64,000 bases of DNA from Paraburkholderia polaris (lineage in GTDB: Bacteria > Pseudomonadota > Gammaproteobacteria > Burkholderiales > Burkholderiaceae). Under the pieces are notes generated by a model. The model did no database searches. It saw only the letters and a program-made list of their open reading frames with translations, and was not told where the DNA came from. The position numbers and the translations under genes were made by a program. How positions within the stretch are numbered: the stretch's first letter is position 1; the number at the start of each line of letters is the position of its first letter. This document shows positions 51,606 through 59,914 of this stretch, one piece after another. The stretch is from assembly GCF_012927345.1 (NCBI RefSeq), contig NZ_JABBGJ010000036.1:55282-119281 (forward strand), in the 5' to 3' direction.

Positions 51606-53195
51606 TTACCACATCAGCAGCACCGTCCCCGCGCCGATCACTCCACCGCACACGGCGCACGCCCACAGCAGCACACGCGTACGCCGATATTCACGGCTGA
51701 TATCCTGCAACAGCTGTGCATTCTGCTGCGGCGTGCGGGCGCGATCGTGCTCATGCTGCAGGTAGCGCACGGTCAGTTGCGGGAGGCGCGGCAGCATATG
51801 CGCCAAATGCGGCAACTCGCGCGAGATGCGTTTGATCCAGCCGCGGTGATCCATGTCGCGCCGCGCAATCCCCGCCAGCACGCTGCGTGCGACATTCCAC
51901 GTATCGACGCCCGGATGCAGCGCGCGGGCCAGCATCTCCGCCTGCTGGAACGAGCGCTGCGCGGTGGCGAGCCGGCCGGGCACGGCGCCGTCGAACGGAT
52001 GCACCGCGTGCAGCAGATGATGAAATAGCGAACCTGCCGACCGGTCTTCCGGCTCGGCCGCGAAGTGCGCTTCGGCGCGTGTACGCAACTCGGCTTCGAG
52101 CACCTCCGTGCGCGTGTCGTGCGGCACATGCCCGGCGTCGCGATGCAGTTCGGCAAGCCGGCCGTAGTCCCGGTCGAACAGCGCGGTTGCGCCGTGCACG
52201 AAGAATTCGCGCTCGCCGGTCGACAGACTCGACATGATCGAAAATTCCGCCAGCACGAGGCGTCCCAGCGTGTCCGGTTCGACGCTCACGCGTACCCGGC
52301 GTGCGTCGAGCGTCGCGTGAAAGAAGCCGTGCTCGAACGCCTGCTCAGTCACCACCTCGACGATATGCACAGCCAGCGGCGCGAGCTTGATGTGATGCGC
52401 ATGCAGGCCGGGCAGGTCGCTTGCGGCCAAGGTGCTGACGCGTTGCATCGTCAGCGTGTGGTTGGTGCACAGGTCCCAGATCACGTCCGGCACGACAATG
52501 CGTGCGTCGCCGTCGAAATGATGGCCGGTCTGGCTCAGATTGGCGGCTTCGGCGCGTAGATCGAAGCGGCGCAGGATATCGTCGGTGAAGGTCTGGGCCA
52601 GCGTACGCAGTTGCAGGCGGCGGGCAGAACCGGACAGCTTCTCCAGCCAGCGCGCAACCCAGCGTAGAAGCGCGAGTTCATCGCCGATCTGTTGCAACTG
52701 TTCGGCGCGCACCAGCTTGATGGCCACTTCGCTATGGCCGTCGACCGGCACGATGAGCCGCGCGAAGTGTGTCTGTTCGGCAAAGCCGCCGCGCACCGGC
52801 ACCAGATCGACCGCGCTGAAGATCGTGGCGAGCGGCCGGCCGAATGCGCGTGCCAAAGCCTGTTCGGATTCCTGCGGCGGCAGAGGGGCTTCGAGGTGAT
52901 CGATCGCGTCGATGGCATCGTGCAGGGCGCTGGTCGCGAGTTCGGGCCGTTCAATCAGGGTCTGCGCGAAGCGACTCGCGAGCGGTCCGAGCGCGGGCAG
53001 CACGCCCTGCAGGCGCTCGCCACCGCGCTCGGACGCATGCACGCGGCCGACCAGCTCGATCATCCAGTGCAGTTTGTGGTCGGACGGGGCGGCAAGCCAG
53101 ATCAGGCGCGCGCCGTAACGCAAGGCGTGGAACAGCAACAGTAAACGGCGAAACAGTGGCGGCATCGGCAGTTCGGTTGACAGACTATGCGGCAT
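51606..53195 (-). CDS. Degenerate UbiB/ABC1-family atypical kinase homologue (probable pseudokinase)
   Basis: 529 residues from ATG at 53195. The alignment with UbiB proteins is clear from the N-terminal helices to a C-terminal membrane helix (RVLLWACAVCGGVIGAGTVLL), but signature residues are altered. KxGQ reads RFAQ, the Ala-rich nucleotide loop reads VRGGFAEQTH, the catalytic HADxHPGN reads HATLDARR, and DFG reads EFS. The ATP-anchoring Lys (VAIKLVRAE) and the Glu of EAANLSQ are kept. UbiB supports ubiquinone synthesis; this paralogue has probably lost ATP hydrolysis and may have a scaffold or lipid-binding role. Confidence 0.8.
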   Translation of the reverse strand: MPHSLSTELPMPPLFRRLLLLFHALRYGARLIWLAAPSDHKLHWMIELVGRVHASERGGERLQGVLPALGPLASRFAQTLIERPELATSALHDAIDAIDHLEAPLPPQESEQALARAFGRPLATIFSAVDLVPVRGGFAEQTHFARLIVPVDGHSEVAIKLVRAEQLQQIGDELALLRWVARWLEKLSGSARRLQLRTLAQTFTDDILRRFDLRAEAANLSQTGHHFDGDARIVVPDVIWDLCTNHTLTMQRVSTLAASDLPGLHAHHIKLAPLAVHIVEVVTEQAFEHGFFHATLDARRVRVSVEPDTLGRLVLAEFSIMSSLSTGEREFFVHGATALFDRDYGRLAELHRDAGHVPHDTRTEVLEAELRTRAEAHFAAEPEDRSAGSLFHHLLHAVHPFDGAVPGRLATAQRSFQQAEMLARALHPGVDTWNVARSVLAGIARRDMDHRGWIKRISRELPHLAHMLPRLPQLTVRYLQHEHDRARTPQQNAQLLQDISREYRRTRVLLWACAVCGGVIGAGTVLLMW

Positions 53196-53336
53196 CGACA
53201 GGCGTCGGCGCGGCCAGGGCACTCAGGTTAGCAGGTAAGCGCGCCAGGAGGCGCATCCCCGCGCCGCGCGTAATACAATACGCCGACCTTTCACTCGTGG
53301 CGAAACCCAAGCGTGCCGGCTTCCGGCCCTCAACAG

Positions 53337-54092
53337 ATGCTCGCAGAACAACGTCACCAATATATCCTGGCGCAAGTCGCCAAAACTGGCGCGCTCTCGG
53401 TCGCTGAACTGGTGCGCGAACTGAATGTGTCGCGCGAGACGATCCGCCGAGATCTGAATGCGCTGGCCGGGCGCGGTCTGCTTGTCACGACCCACGGCGG
53501 TGCGCTGTCGAGCGACCGGCGCGAGCCCGACCTCGATACGCGCGAAGCCGCCAACGCCGGCGCCAAGCGGGCAATCGGCGAACGCGCGGCCGAGTTCGTG
53601 CCGGACGGCGCCTCGTTGATCATCGATTCGGGCAGCACCACGCAAGCGGTAGCGCGGGCGTTGCTCGACCGGCATCGCCTGTCGGTCTATACGAACGACT
53701 GGCGTATCGCGCTGCTGCTCGGGCGCCGCAACGATAACCGCGTGACGCTGCTCGGCGGCGAACTATCGGATATCGAAGACGCCACCTTCGGCCTCGACAC
53801 GGTCCATCAGCTGACGCAGTACCACGCGGACTTCGCCTTCATCGGCGCGGGCGGCATTTCGCCGGACGGCTACCTGACCGACTACAGCCGTATGGCCGCC
53901 GAAGTGCGCAGCCGCATGATCGCCGCAGCCGACACGGTGGTGGTCGTCGCCGACCACTCAAAGTTCGGCCGCGTGACGCCGGTGCGCATCAACGGCATCG
54001 AATCGGCGCGTTATCTGGTCACCGAACTGGCGCCGGAGAAGGCGCTCGGCAAGGCGATCACGGCGCACGGGCCGGAAATTCTGATTGCCTGA
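53337..54092 (+). CDS. DeoR/GlpR-family transcriptional regulator
   Basis: 251 residues from ATG at 53337; a GTG at 53313 is an alternative. The N-terminal helix-turn-helix is LSVAELVRELNVSRETIRRD, followed by the GGAL segment of DeoR proteins, and the C-terminal sensor domain includes IDSGSTTQAVARAL and ADHSKFGR. These regulators sense phosphorylated sugars or related compounds. It precedes the phosphonate genes and could regulate them, but a separate GntR regulator lies inside that operon. Confidence 0.9.
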   Translation: MLAEQRHQYILAQVAKTGALSVAELVRELNVSRETIRRDLNALAGRGLLVTTHGGALSSDRREPDLDTREAANAGAKRAIGERAAEFVPDGASLIIDSGSTTQAVARALLDRHRLSVYTNDWRIALLLGRRNDNRVTLLGGELSDIEDATFGLDTVHQLTQYHADFAFIGAGGISPDGYLTDYSRMAAEVRSRMIAAADTVVVVADHSKFGRVTPVRINGIESARYLVTELAPEKALGKAITAHGPEILIA

Positions 54093-54156
54093 GCAACTGG
54101 GCGCGTGAGCAGTTGGGCAGCTAGGCGTCCGAGCACCTTGGCGCCCAAGCACCCAA

Positions 54157-54191
54157 GCACCGAGCACCGAGCACCGAGCACCGAGCACCCA
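54157..54191 (+). repeat. 7-bp tandem repeat between DeoR gene and phnW remnant
   Basis: Four perfect GCACCGA units followed by a degenerate fifth, in a wider stretch of similar GAGCAC/CCCAAGC words. Confidence 0.85.
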
Positions 54192-54266
54192 AGACGCTGG
54201 GCACCCGAGCGGATAAGCGCGCGCCTCGCGTACCCTGTGCGCCACGGTTGCCCCGCGGCATCCCCG

Positions 54267-54625
54267 TCACTTCACGCGAATCCCGAGCCGTTTCAGCGTA
54301 CGGTCTATCGCCGCCACCGCGTTATGCAGTTCGTTCGCATCGATCGCGCCGATGCAACCCACGCGGAACGTTTCCACTTGCGTGAGCTTGCCCGGATACA
54401 GCACGTAACCGGCAGACCGTAAAGGTGCCGCTGCCTTGAAGCGGCACGCATACATAGTCATTTTCGCCATGTACGATCTTCACGAGATCGGCGCACACGC
54501 TATGGGTCACGCGGTTGAACGCGGTGTCCCACGAACCCCGGTCGCGCAGCATTGCCTCGCCGGTTTGCGGCGAGGTGGAGAGTGGCCCGGGGGGGCAGCA
54601 GGATTGGGTCGTTTCCAAGGATCAC
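54267..54625 (-). pseudogene. phnW: phnW (2-aminoethylphosphonate-pyruvate transaminase) remnant
   Basis: Two separated pieces of a PhnW protein are joined here. Reading leftwards from a GTG at 54625, the N-terminal piece resembles the PhnW start (LGNDPILL then PGPLSTSPQT, GSWDTAFNRVTHSVCADLV, CVPLQGSGTF), but a run of seven C (54589-54595 on the plus strand) shifts its frame. Near 54420 it passes, again out of frame, directly into the PhnW C-terminus (GYVLYPGKLTQVETFRVG to LGIRVK, stop at 54267). About 250 of ~365 residues are missing, including the PLP lysine region. The gene was AEP transaminase, the first enzyme of the pathway encoded next door, and cannot be functional. Confidence 0.85.
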
Positions 54626-54695
54626 GCAAGCCTGCGTCATCAGATGAATGTTCGTGGCCCGGGCAGGGTGACGAAAAGATTGGTTTGGATATTAT

Positions 54696-54727
54696 TGGCG
54701 AATTGTGTCATTTTTTGGAATTCGCCA
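54696..54727. promoter_or_regulatory. 32-base interrupted palindrome upstream of phnS
   Basis: TGGCGAATT and AATTCGCCA, perfect 9-base arms separated by 14 bases, in an AT-rich region 260 bases before the AEP transporter genes. Candidate operator for the GntR or DeoR regulator in this island. The surrounding 54626-54986 gap holds no other gene. Confidence 0.5.
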
Positions 54728-54986
54728 GAATAGTCATGGCGTTGTCATGGAAACCTGTAATCCTTGTCGTGCCCGTTCAGGCATGGCAGGCAGCGCGACG
54801 CGTAGGTGAGCTGTAAGTCAGGCTGGAGAAGAAGCGGCAAAGTTGTCGGCAATCTGCAATCTGGGTGAAACTGCACGACGACTGGCTGCGGGCAACACGC
54901 AAGCGGCACGGCGCTACCGCCGTTCAATCACAACAGGTATCGGGTTATCCCGACCGTCTGGTTTTTTGCCTTTCGGAGAGAGCGAC

Positions 54987-56078
54987 ATGACAAAAACGAA
55001 TTCCCTTCACGCCACGGCTGGCCTTGCACGCAAACTGTTGCCGGCGCTGATCGCCGCGGCAGCGTTCGGCGGCACGGCGATGCAGGCCCATGCGGCTGAC
55101 GCAGTGGTGCTGTACACCGCCGATGGCCTCGAAAACCTCTATAAGGATGTGCTGCCGGCCTTCGAAAAGAAGGAAGGTGTGAAGGTCAACATCGTCACGG
55201 CAGGTAGCGGCGAAGTGGTGAACCGCGCCACCATCGAGAAAGATCAGCCGAAGGCCGACGTGATCGTCACGTTGCCGCCGTTCATCCAGCAAGCCGATCA
55301 GAGCGGCCTGCTGCAGGCATATCAGAGCGCCAACTACAAGAACGTGCCGGCGATCGCCAAGGCGCCGAACGGTGCATGGGCGACCTTCGTGAACAACTAC
55401 TTCTCGTTCGCGATCAACCCGGACGTCACCAAGAACCAGCCGAAGACGTTCGCCGATCTGCTGCACCCGGACTACACCGGCAAGGTCGCCTACTCGAACC
55501 CGGCCACGGCTGGCGACGGTATGGCCGTGATCATCCTGACTACGTCGCTGATGGGTGAAGACAAGGCGTTCGACTATCTGAAGAAGCTCGAAGAGAGCGC
55601 CAAGTTCCACACCAAGGGCACGGGCTACCTCGACGTGCTGCTCTCGCGTAACGAAATCGCCTTCGCCAACGGCGACCTGCAGATGGATCTGGACGATGCG
55701 GCCAACGGCGGTCTGTCGCTCAAGCCGATCTTCCTCGCGGCCAAGGCCGGCGATAAGCCGACCACCTTCCAGTTGCCGTACGCGATCGGCCTGATCAAGA
55801 ACGGTCCGAACCAGGCAGAAGGCAAGAAGCTGATCGACTACCTGATGTCGACCGACGTGCAAGCCAAGGTGCCGGACATCTTTGGTATCCCGGGCCGCAC
55901 CGACGTGCCGCTCGCCGGCAAGAACGGTGAAGCAGTCAAGCAGGCGATCGCGGGCGTGAAGCTGATCCCGGTGGACTGGACGCAAGTGATGGCGAAGAAG
56001 GCTGACTGGACGGCACGCTGGAAGAGCGACGTGATCGGTTCGTCGGGCAAGCAGCTCGAAGTCGTCAAGCCGAAGTAA
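54987..56078 (+). CDS. phnS: 2-aminoethylphosphonate ABC transporter substrate-binding protein
   Basis: 363 residues from ATG at 54987, after CGGAGAG; upstream open frame rejected. A signal peptide ends at AHA (residue 36). The mature protein is a type II periplasmic binding fold close to iron(III)-type binders (DAVVLYTADGLENLYKDV, VNIVTAGSGEVVNRATIEK), as in PhnS. It captures AEP in the periplasm and hands it to PhnUV. First gene of a phn operon. An iron-binding role is less likely given the linked phosphonate catabolic genes. Confidence 0.88.
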   Translation: MTKTNSLHATAGLARKLLPALIAAAAFGGTAMQAHAADAVVLYTADGLENLYKDVLPAFEKKEGVKVNIVTAGSGEVVNRATIEKDQPKADVIVTLPPFIQQADQSGLLQAYQSANYKNVPAIAKAPNGAWATFVNNYFSFAINPDVTKNQPKTFADLLHPDYTGKVAYSNPATAGDGMAVIILTTSLMGEDKAFDYLKKLEESAKFHTKGTGYLDVLLSRNEIAFANGDLQMDLDDAANGGLSLKPIFLAAKAGDKPTTFQLPYAIGLIKNGPNQAEGKKLIDYLMSTDVQAKVPDIFGIPGRTDVPLAGKNGEAVKQAIAGVKLIPVDWTQVMAKKADWTARWKSDVIGSSGKQLEVVKPK

Positions 56079-56167
56079 GCCGGCCAGTTCGTCATTGAGT
56101 CAGGCGGCGCCCCTTGCATTCGCGCGGGGCGCCGTATCAGCATTAATCCAGTTGGAGGATGAACCCG

Positions 56168-57268
56168 GTGAATACGGCCAGTCTTGCTCACCCAGGCGCG
56201 CTCGGCGCCTCACCGGACGCGCTCGACGCCGCGCGTTCGAACACGCCGGGCGGCGTGCAGATCGACCATCTGACGGTGCGCTTCGGTTCCCGCACCGTAC
56301 TCGACGATCTGTCGCTGACCATTCAGCGCGGCGAATTGCTCACCGTGCTCGGCCGCAGCGGTTGCGGCAAGACCACGCTGTTGCGCTTCATCGCCGGGTT
56401 CATTGAAGCGGATGGACTGTCGGGCACCTTGACCGTTGCCGGTCACGACCTGACGCATGTACCCCCGCATAAGCGCAATCTCGGCTTGCTGTTCCAGAGC
56501 TATGCGCTGTTCCCGCATCTGTCGGTGTTCGACAACGTGGCTTTCGGGTTGCGCGCGCGTCGCACGCCGGCGAAGGATGTCGCGCGGCGTGTTGCCGATG
56601 CCTTGAAGCTCGTGCAACTGGGCGACGCCGGGCATCACATGCCCGCGCAATTGTCGGGCGGCATGCAGCAGCGTGTGGCTCTCGCGCGCGCACTCGTGAT
56701 CGAGCCCGATGTGTTGTTGCTCGACGAACCGCTTTCCGCACTCGATGCCAATCTGCGCGCCTCGGTGCGTTCCGAACTGAAGGCGCTGCACGAGCGCCTG
56801 CCGAATCTGACGATCGTCTGCGTGACGCACGATCAGGACGACGCGCTGGTGCTGTCCGACCGCACCTTGCTGATGCGCGAAGGCCGCATCGCCCAACTCG
56901 GCACGCCGCAGCAGTTGTACGACACGCCGAACGACAGTTTCGTCGCGCGCTATCTGGGTGCGGCCAATCTGTTGCCGCCGCAGGTCGCATTCAGCATGGA
57001 CGACGTGCGCTACAACGAACGCGAGCGGGTGGCCTGTCTGCGTCCGGAAGCGCTGCGTATCGTGCCGCTCGGTGAAGGGCAGTTGCATGGCGCGATTGCG
57101 TCGGTCGAATGGTACGGCGCGGTGCTGTCGGTGTCGGTCGCTTTGGACGCGATGCCTAACGAGCCGGTGCTCGTCACCATGCAGCGTGGCCACGGCATGA
57201 TGCCGGAGAAGGGCGCGCGTGTTTCCCTGCGTTATGAGGCTGACGATGTCGTCCTTATCAACCCCTGA
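56168..57268 (+). CDS. phnT: 2-aminoethylphosphonate ABC transporter ATP-binding protein
   Basis: 366 residues if started at GTG 56168, which lies nine bases after GGAGG (56154-56158); the ATG at 56159 is directly against that ribosome site and so is less likely. Walker A is GRSGCGKTT, the signature is LSGGMQQRVALARAL and Walker B is VLLLDEPLSALD, followed by a C-terminal TOBE-like region. It energises AEP uptake through PhnU and PhnV. Its end overlaps phnU by 23 bases. Confidence 0.88.
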   Translation: MNTASLAHPGALGASPDALDAARSNTPGGVQIDHLTVRFGSRTVLDDLSLTIQRGELLTVLGRSGCGKTTLLRFIAGFIEADGLSGTLTVAGHDLTHVPPHKRNLGLLFQSYALFPHLSVFDNVAFGLRARRTPAKDVARRVADALKLVQLGDAGHHMPAQLSGGMQQRVALARALVIEPDVLLLDEPLSALDANLRASVRSELKALHERLPNLTIVCVTHDQDDALVLSDRTLLMREGRIAQLGTPQQLYDTPNDSFVARYLGAANLLPPQVAFSMDDVRYNERERVACLRPEALRIVPLGEGQLHGAIASVEWYGAVLSVSVALDAMPNEPVLVTMQRGHGMMPEKGARVSLRYEADDVVLINP

Positions 57269-58184
57269 TACGCCTGATTCGATGAGCGCGGCCGATGCTC
57301 ACCGTAGCGCCAGTGCGGCCTCGCACACGGCGGCGGTGAAGCGGCGCGAACGCGCGGCGCAATGGCACCTGCTTTTCCTTGCGGTGGTCGTGCTGGGTCC
57401 GCTGGTGATCTATCCGCTCGTGCGTCTGGTGCTGCTGAGTTTCACCGGCCCGCACGGTTTGAGTCTCCAGGCCTATTCGGCATTTTTCGGCAATCCGGAA
57501 ACGCGCGGCGTGGTCGGCACGACGCTGTGGATTCTGTTTGTGAGCGCCGGGCTCGCATCGCTGCTCGGCATTGGCCTCGCGGCGCTATTGTTCTTCAAGC
57601 CGTTTCCCGGCGCGCGCATGGTCACGCGTTTCCTGGAGCTGTTCGTCGCGTTCCCGTCGTTTCTGGTCGCCTTCACGCTGATCTTTCTGTATGGCTCGCA
57701 AGGTTCGGTCAGCATTGGTTTGCAGCAGCTGTTTCATCTCGAAGCGCCGCCGCTCAATTTCCTGTTCGGCGTGGGCGGCGTGATTCTCGCGGAAGTGGTC
57801 TTCTACGCGCCGTTCGTCGTGCGTCCTACGCTGGCGTCGTTCGCCACGCTCGACATGCGTTTGATCGAAGCCGCCCGCAGTCTCGGCGCGAGCGGCTGGA
57901 TGGTTGCGTTCAAGGTGATCCTGCCGCTCGCGTGGCCAGGCATCGCCGCAGGCACGATCCTGTGTTTTCTGCTGACGTTGAACGAGTTCGGCATTCTGCT
58001 CGTGCTCGGCAGCGCGCATCTGATCACGCTGCCGGTCGCGATCTACAGCTCCGCGACGGTCGACCTCGATCTGCAGACCGCCGCCGCTGGCGCGGTCGTG
58101 ATGCTGATCATGTCTTTGTCGCTGTACGCGTTGTACCGCCAGGTCAACCGTCGCAAGGTAAAAGGAGCGGGCCATGGCCGTTGA
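57246..58184 (+). CDS. phnU: 2-aminoethylphosphonate ABC transporter permease PhnU
   Basis: 312 residues from ATG at 57246, six bases after GAGG and inside the end of phnT. After a hydrophilic ~35-residue N-terminus come about six membrane helices with the permease EAA-type loop EAARSLGASGWMVAFKVILP. Forms the channel with PhnV. Its stop overlaps the phnV start by 11 bases. Confidence 0.88.
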   Translation: MSSLSTPDTPDSMSAADAHRSASAASHTAAVKRRERAAQWHLLFLAVVVLGPLVIYPLVRLVLLSFTGPHGLSLQAYSAFFGNPETRGVVGTTLWILFVSAGLASLLGIGLAALLFFKPFPGARMVTRFLELFVAFPSFLVAFTLIFLYGSQGSVSIGLQQLFHLEAPPLNFLFGVGGVILAEVVFYAPFVVRPTLASFATLDMRLIEAARSLGASGWMVAFKVILPLAWPGIAAGTILCFLLTLNEFGILLVLGSAHLITLPVAIYSSATVDLDLQTAAAGAVVMLIMSLSLYALYRQVNRRKVKGAGHGR

Positions 58185-59037
58185 ACTCGACCCGACCGTT
58201 TTGCCGGTCATGCACAAGAAGGCGCGGCCGGTGCGCCGCAGTTTGCCGGTGCGCATGCTCGGCGGCCTGTTTCTCGGCTTTGCCGCGTTGCTGTGCTTCT
58301 GGCTGTTCGTCTTGCCGGTGCTGGTGGTCGCGCTATCGAGCGTGGCCGGGCACTGGTCGGGCACGATTCTGCCGGATAGTCTCAGCATGCGCTGGTTCGA
58401 ACGGCTGGGTTCCAGCGACTTCGACGCGCTGACCACCAGCCTCGAGGTCGGCATGGGCGTCGCCGTGCTCGGCACGATTCTTGGGTTGTGGCTGGCATTG
58501 GCGCTCGAAGGACGCGACCGGCGCGGACTCGGCGCGTTCGTCGACACCATCGCGATGATGCCCAACGGCGTGCCGAGCGTGGTGCTCGGGCTGGCCGTGC
58601 TGATCGCGTACCACAAGCGTCCGTTCGACCTGTCGAGCTCGGCGGCGATCGTCGTGTTCGTGCAGCTCGCATTGGTGCTGCCGTTCTGCTACCGCTGCGC
58701 GGCCGCTGCGTTGCGTCCGGAATTGACCATTCTGCGCGAAGCGGCAGCGAGTCTGGGTGCGCCGCCGTCGATGGTGCTGCGCCGCGTCGTGCTGCCGCAA
58801 CTGGTGCCGGCGATCCGCGCGAGCCTCGCACTCGGTTTCGCGCTCTCGCTCGGCGAACTCGGCGCCACGCTCACCGTGTATCCGCCGGGCTTTGCGACGG
58901 TGCCGATCGTTGTGGTCGGACAAGTGGAGCGCGGTTACTACCTGCCGGCGTCCGCGTTGTCGCTGATTCTGCTGATGGTCTCGCTTGCCGCGCTGCTGCT
59001 GATTGCGGCGCGTGTCCCGCGCCGTCGGGTGCACTGA
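58174..59037 (+). CDS. phnV: 2-aminoethylphosphonate ABC transporter permease PhnV
   Basis: 287 residues with about six membrane helices and the EAA loop REAAASLGAPPSMVLRRVVLP. GGAG precedes the ATG. Second permease of the AEP importer; the pair with phnU, the overlaps and the shared topology leave little doubt about the complex. Confidence 0.88.
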   Translation: MAVELDPTVLPVMHKKARPVRRSLPVRMLGGLFLGFAALLCFWLFVLPVLVVALSSVAGHWSGTILPDSLSMRWFERLGSSDFDALTTSLEVGMGVAVLGTILGLWLALALEGRDRRGLGAFVDTIAMMPNGVPSVVLGLAVLIAYHKRPFDLSSSAAIVVFVQLALVLPFCYRCAAAALRPELTILREAAASLGAPPSMVLRRVVLPQLVPAIRASLALGFALSLGELGATLTVYPPGFATVPIVVVGQVERGYYLPASALSLILLMVSLAALLLIAARVPRRRVH

Positions 59038-59122
59038 CGAGCACCTTCTGATTGCTGTGTTTGCGTGCGCATGCCAAGCGGCGGGCGCGCAAACACATAT
59101 CGATGTGGCGAAATTTGTCAAA

Positions 59123-59857
59123 ATGACCGAGTATATGCAAATTGCTTCTGTCGATCCGATTGAGGTTGTGCGCAGGCATTCGCTGACAACGCTGGTCCGC
59201 GACGAAATCGAACGGCACATCATCGAAGGGGCGCTCGCGCCCGGCGACAAACTCAACGAAGCCGACTGGGCCGCGCGTCTGCAGGTATCGCGCGGGCCGG
59301 TGCGCGAGGCGTTTCGCGCGCTGGAACAAGCGGGCCTCGTGCGCACGGAGAAAAACCGCGGCGTGTTCGTGCGGACGGTGTCGCTGGCGGAAGCGGACGA
59401 GATTTACGCGGTGCGTGCAGTGCTCGAAGAGGCGGCGTGCCGGATGCTGGCTGCGTGTATCGATGCGCGCAAGCTTGCCGTGTTGCGCGAGTGGCTCGAC
59501 GCGATGCGCGCGGCGCTCGACGCCCAGGATCACGATGCCTACGCGCGCGCCAATGTGGCGTTTCACGACGCGATCGTGGCGGCATCGGGCAACGGCAAAC
59601 TGTATGAGACCTATCGAAGGCTGGTGAGTGAGTTGAGCCTGTTTCGCCGCGCCGCGCTGGTGGTGCATGCCGATGCGATGGAACGCTCGCTCGCCGAGCA
59701 TCGCGCGATTCTGACGGCGCTGGCCTCGCGCGACGCCGAACATGCTGCGGCGTTGATGCATGCGCATGTGAACGGCGGTCTGCAGCGCGCGCGTGAGGCG
59801 TGCGAACCGGCGGGGCCGCTGGGCGCGGTGCAGATGTCGGCGGTATCGAATGATTGA
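59123..59857 (+). CDS. GntR-family (FCD) regulator of the phosphonate operon
   Basis: 244 residues from ATG at 59123; an ATG at 59135 is also possible and neither has a strong ribosome site. The winged helix has NEADWAARLQVSRGPVREAF and LEQAGLVRTEKNRGVFVR; the FCD domain starts at SLAEADEIYAVRAVLEEAA. It corresponds to the PhnR-type regulators found in AEP operons. It lies between the transporter and catabolic genes on the same strand, so it probably autoregulates the operon in response to a phosphonate intermediate. Confidence 0.88.
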   Translation: MTEYMQIASVDPIEVVRRHSLTTLVRDEIERHIIEGALAPGDKLNEADWAARLQVSRGPVREAFRALEQAGLVRTEKNRGVFVRTVSLAEADEIYAVRAVLEEAACRMLAACIDARKLAVLREWLDAMRAALDAQDHDAYARANVAFHDAIVAASGNGKLYETYRRLVSELSLFRRAALVVHADAMERSLAEHRAILTALASRDAEHAAALMHAHVNGGLQRAREACEPAGPLGAVQMSAVSND

Positions 59858-59879
59858 GATTGGCTGCAACGGATTGACT

Positions 59880-59895
59880 AGAGCACGCGTGCTCT
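59880..59895. promoter_or_regulatory. 16-base perfect palindrome upstream of phnA
   Basis: AGAGCACGCGTGCTCT, ending 19 bases before the phnA start, between the GntR gene and phnA. Candidate operator or leader hairpin for the catabolic genes. Confidence 0.5.
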
Positions 59896-59914
59896 TAACG
59901 CATGGAAGATAACG

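Noticed and set aside
54987..56078. Ferric iron binding protein (FbpA-type)
   Set aside because: Fold family is shared, but linkage to phnTUV, phnA and phnY supports 2-aminoethylphosphonate binding.
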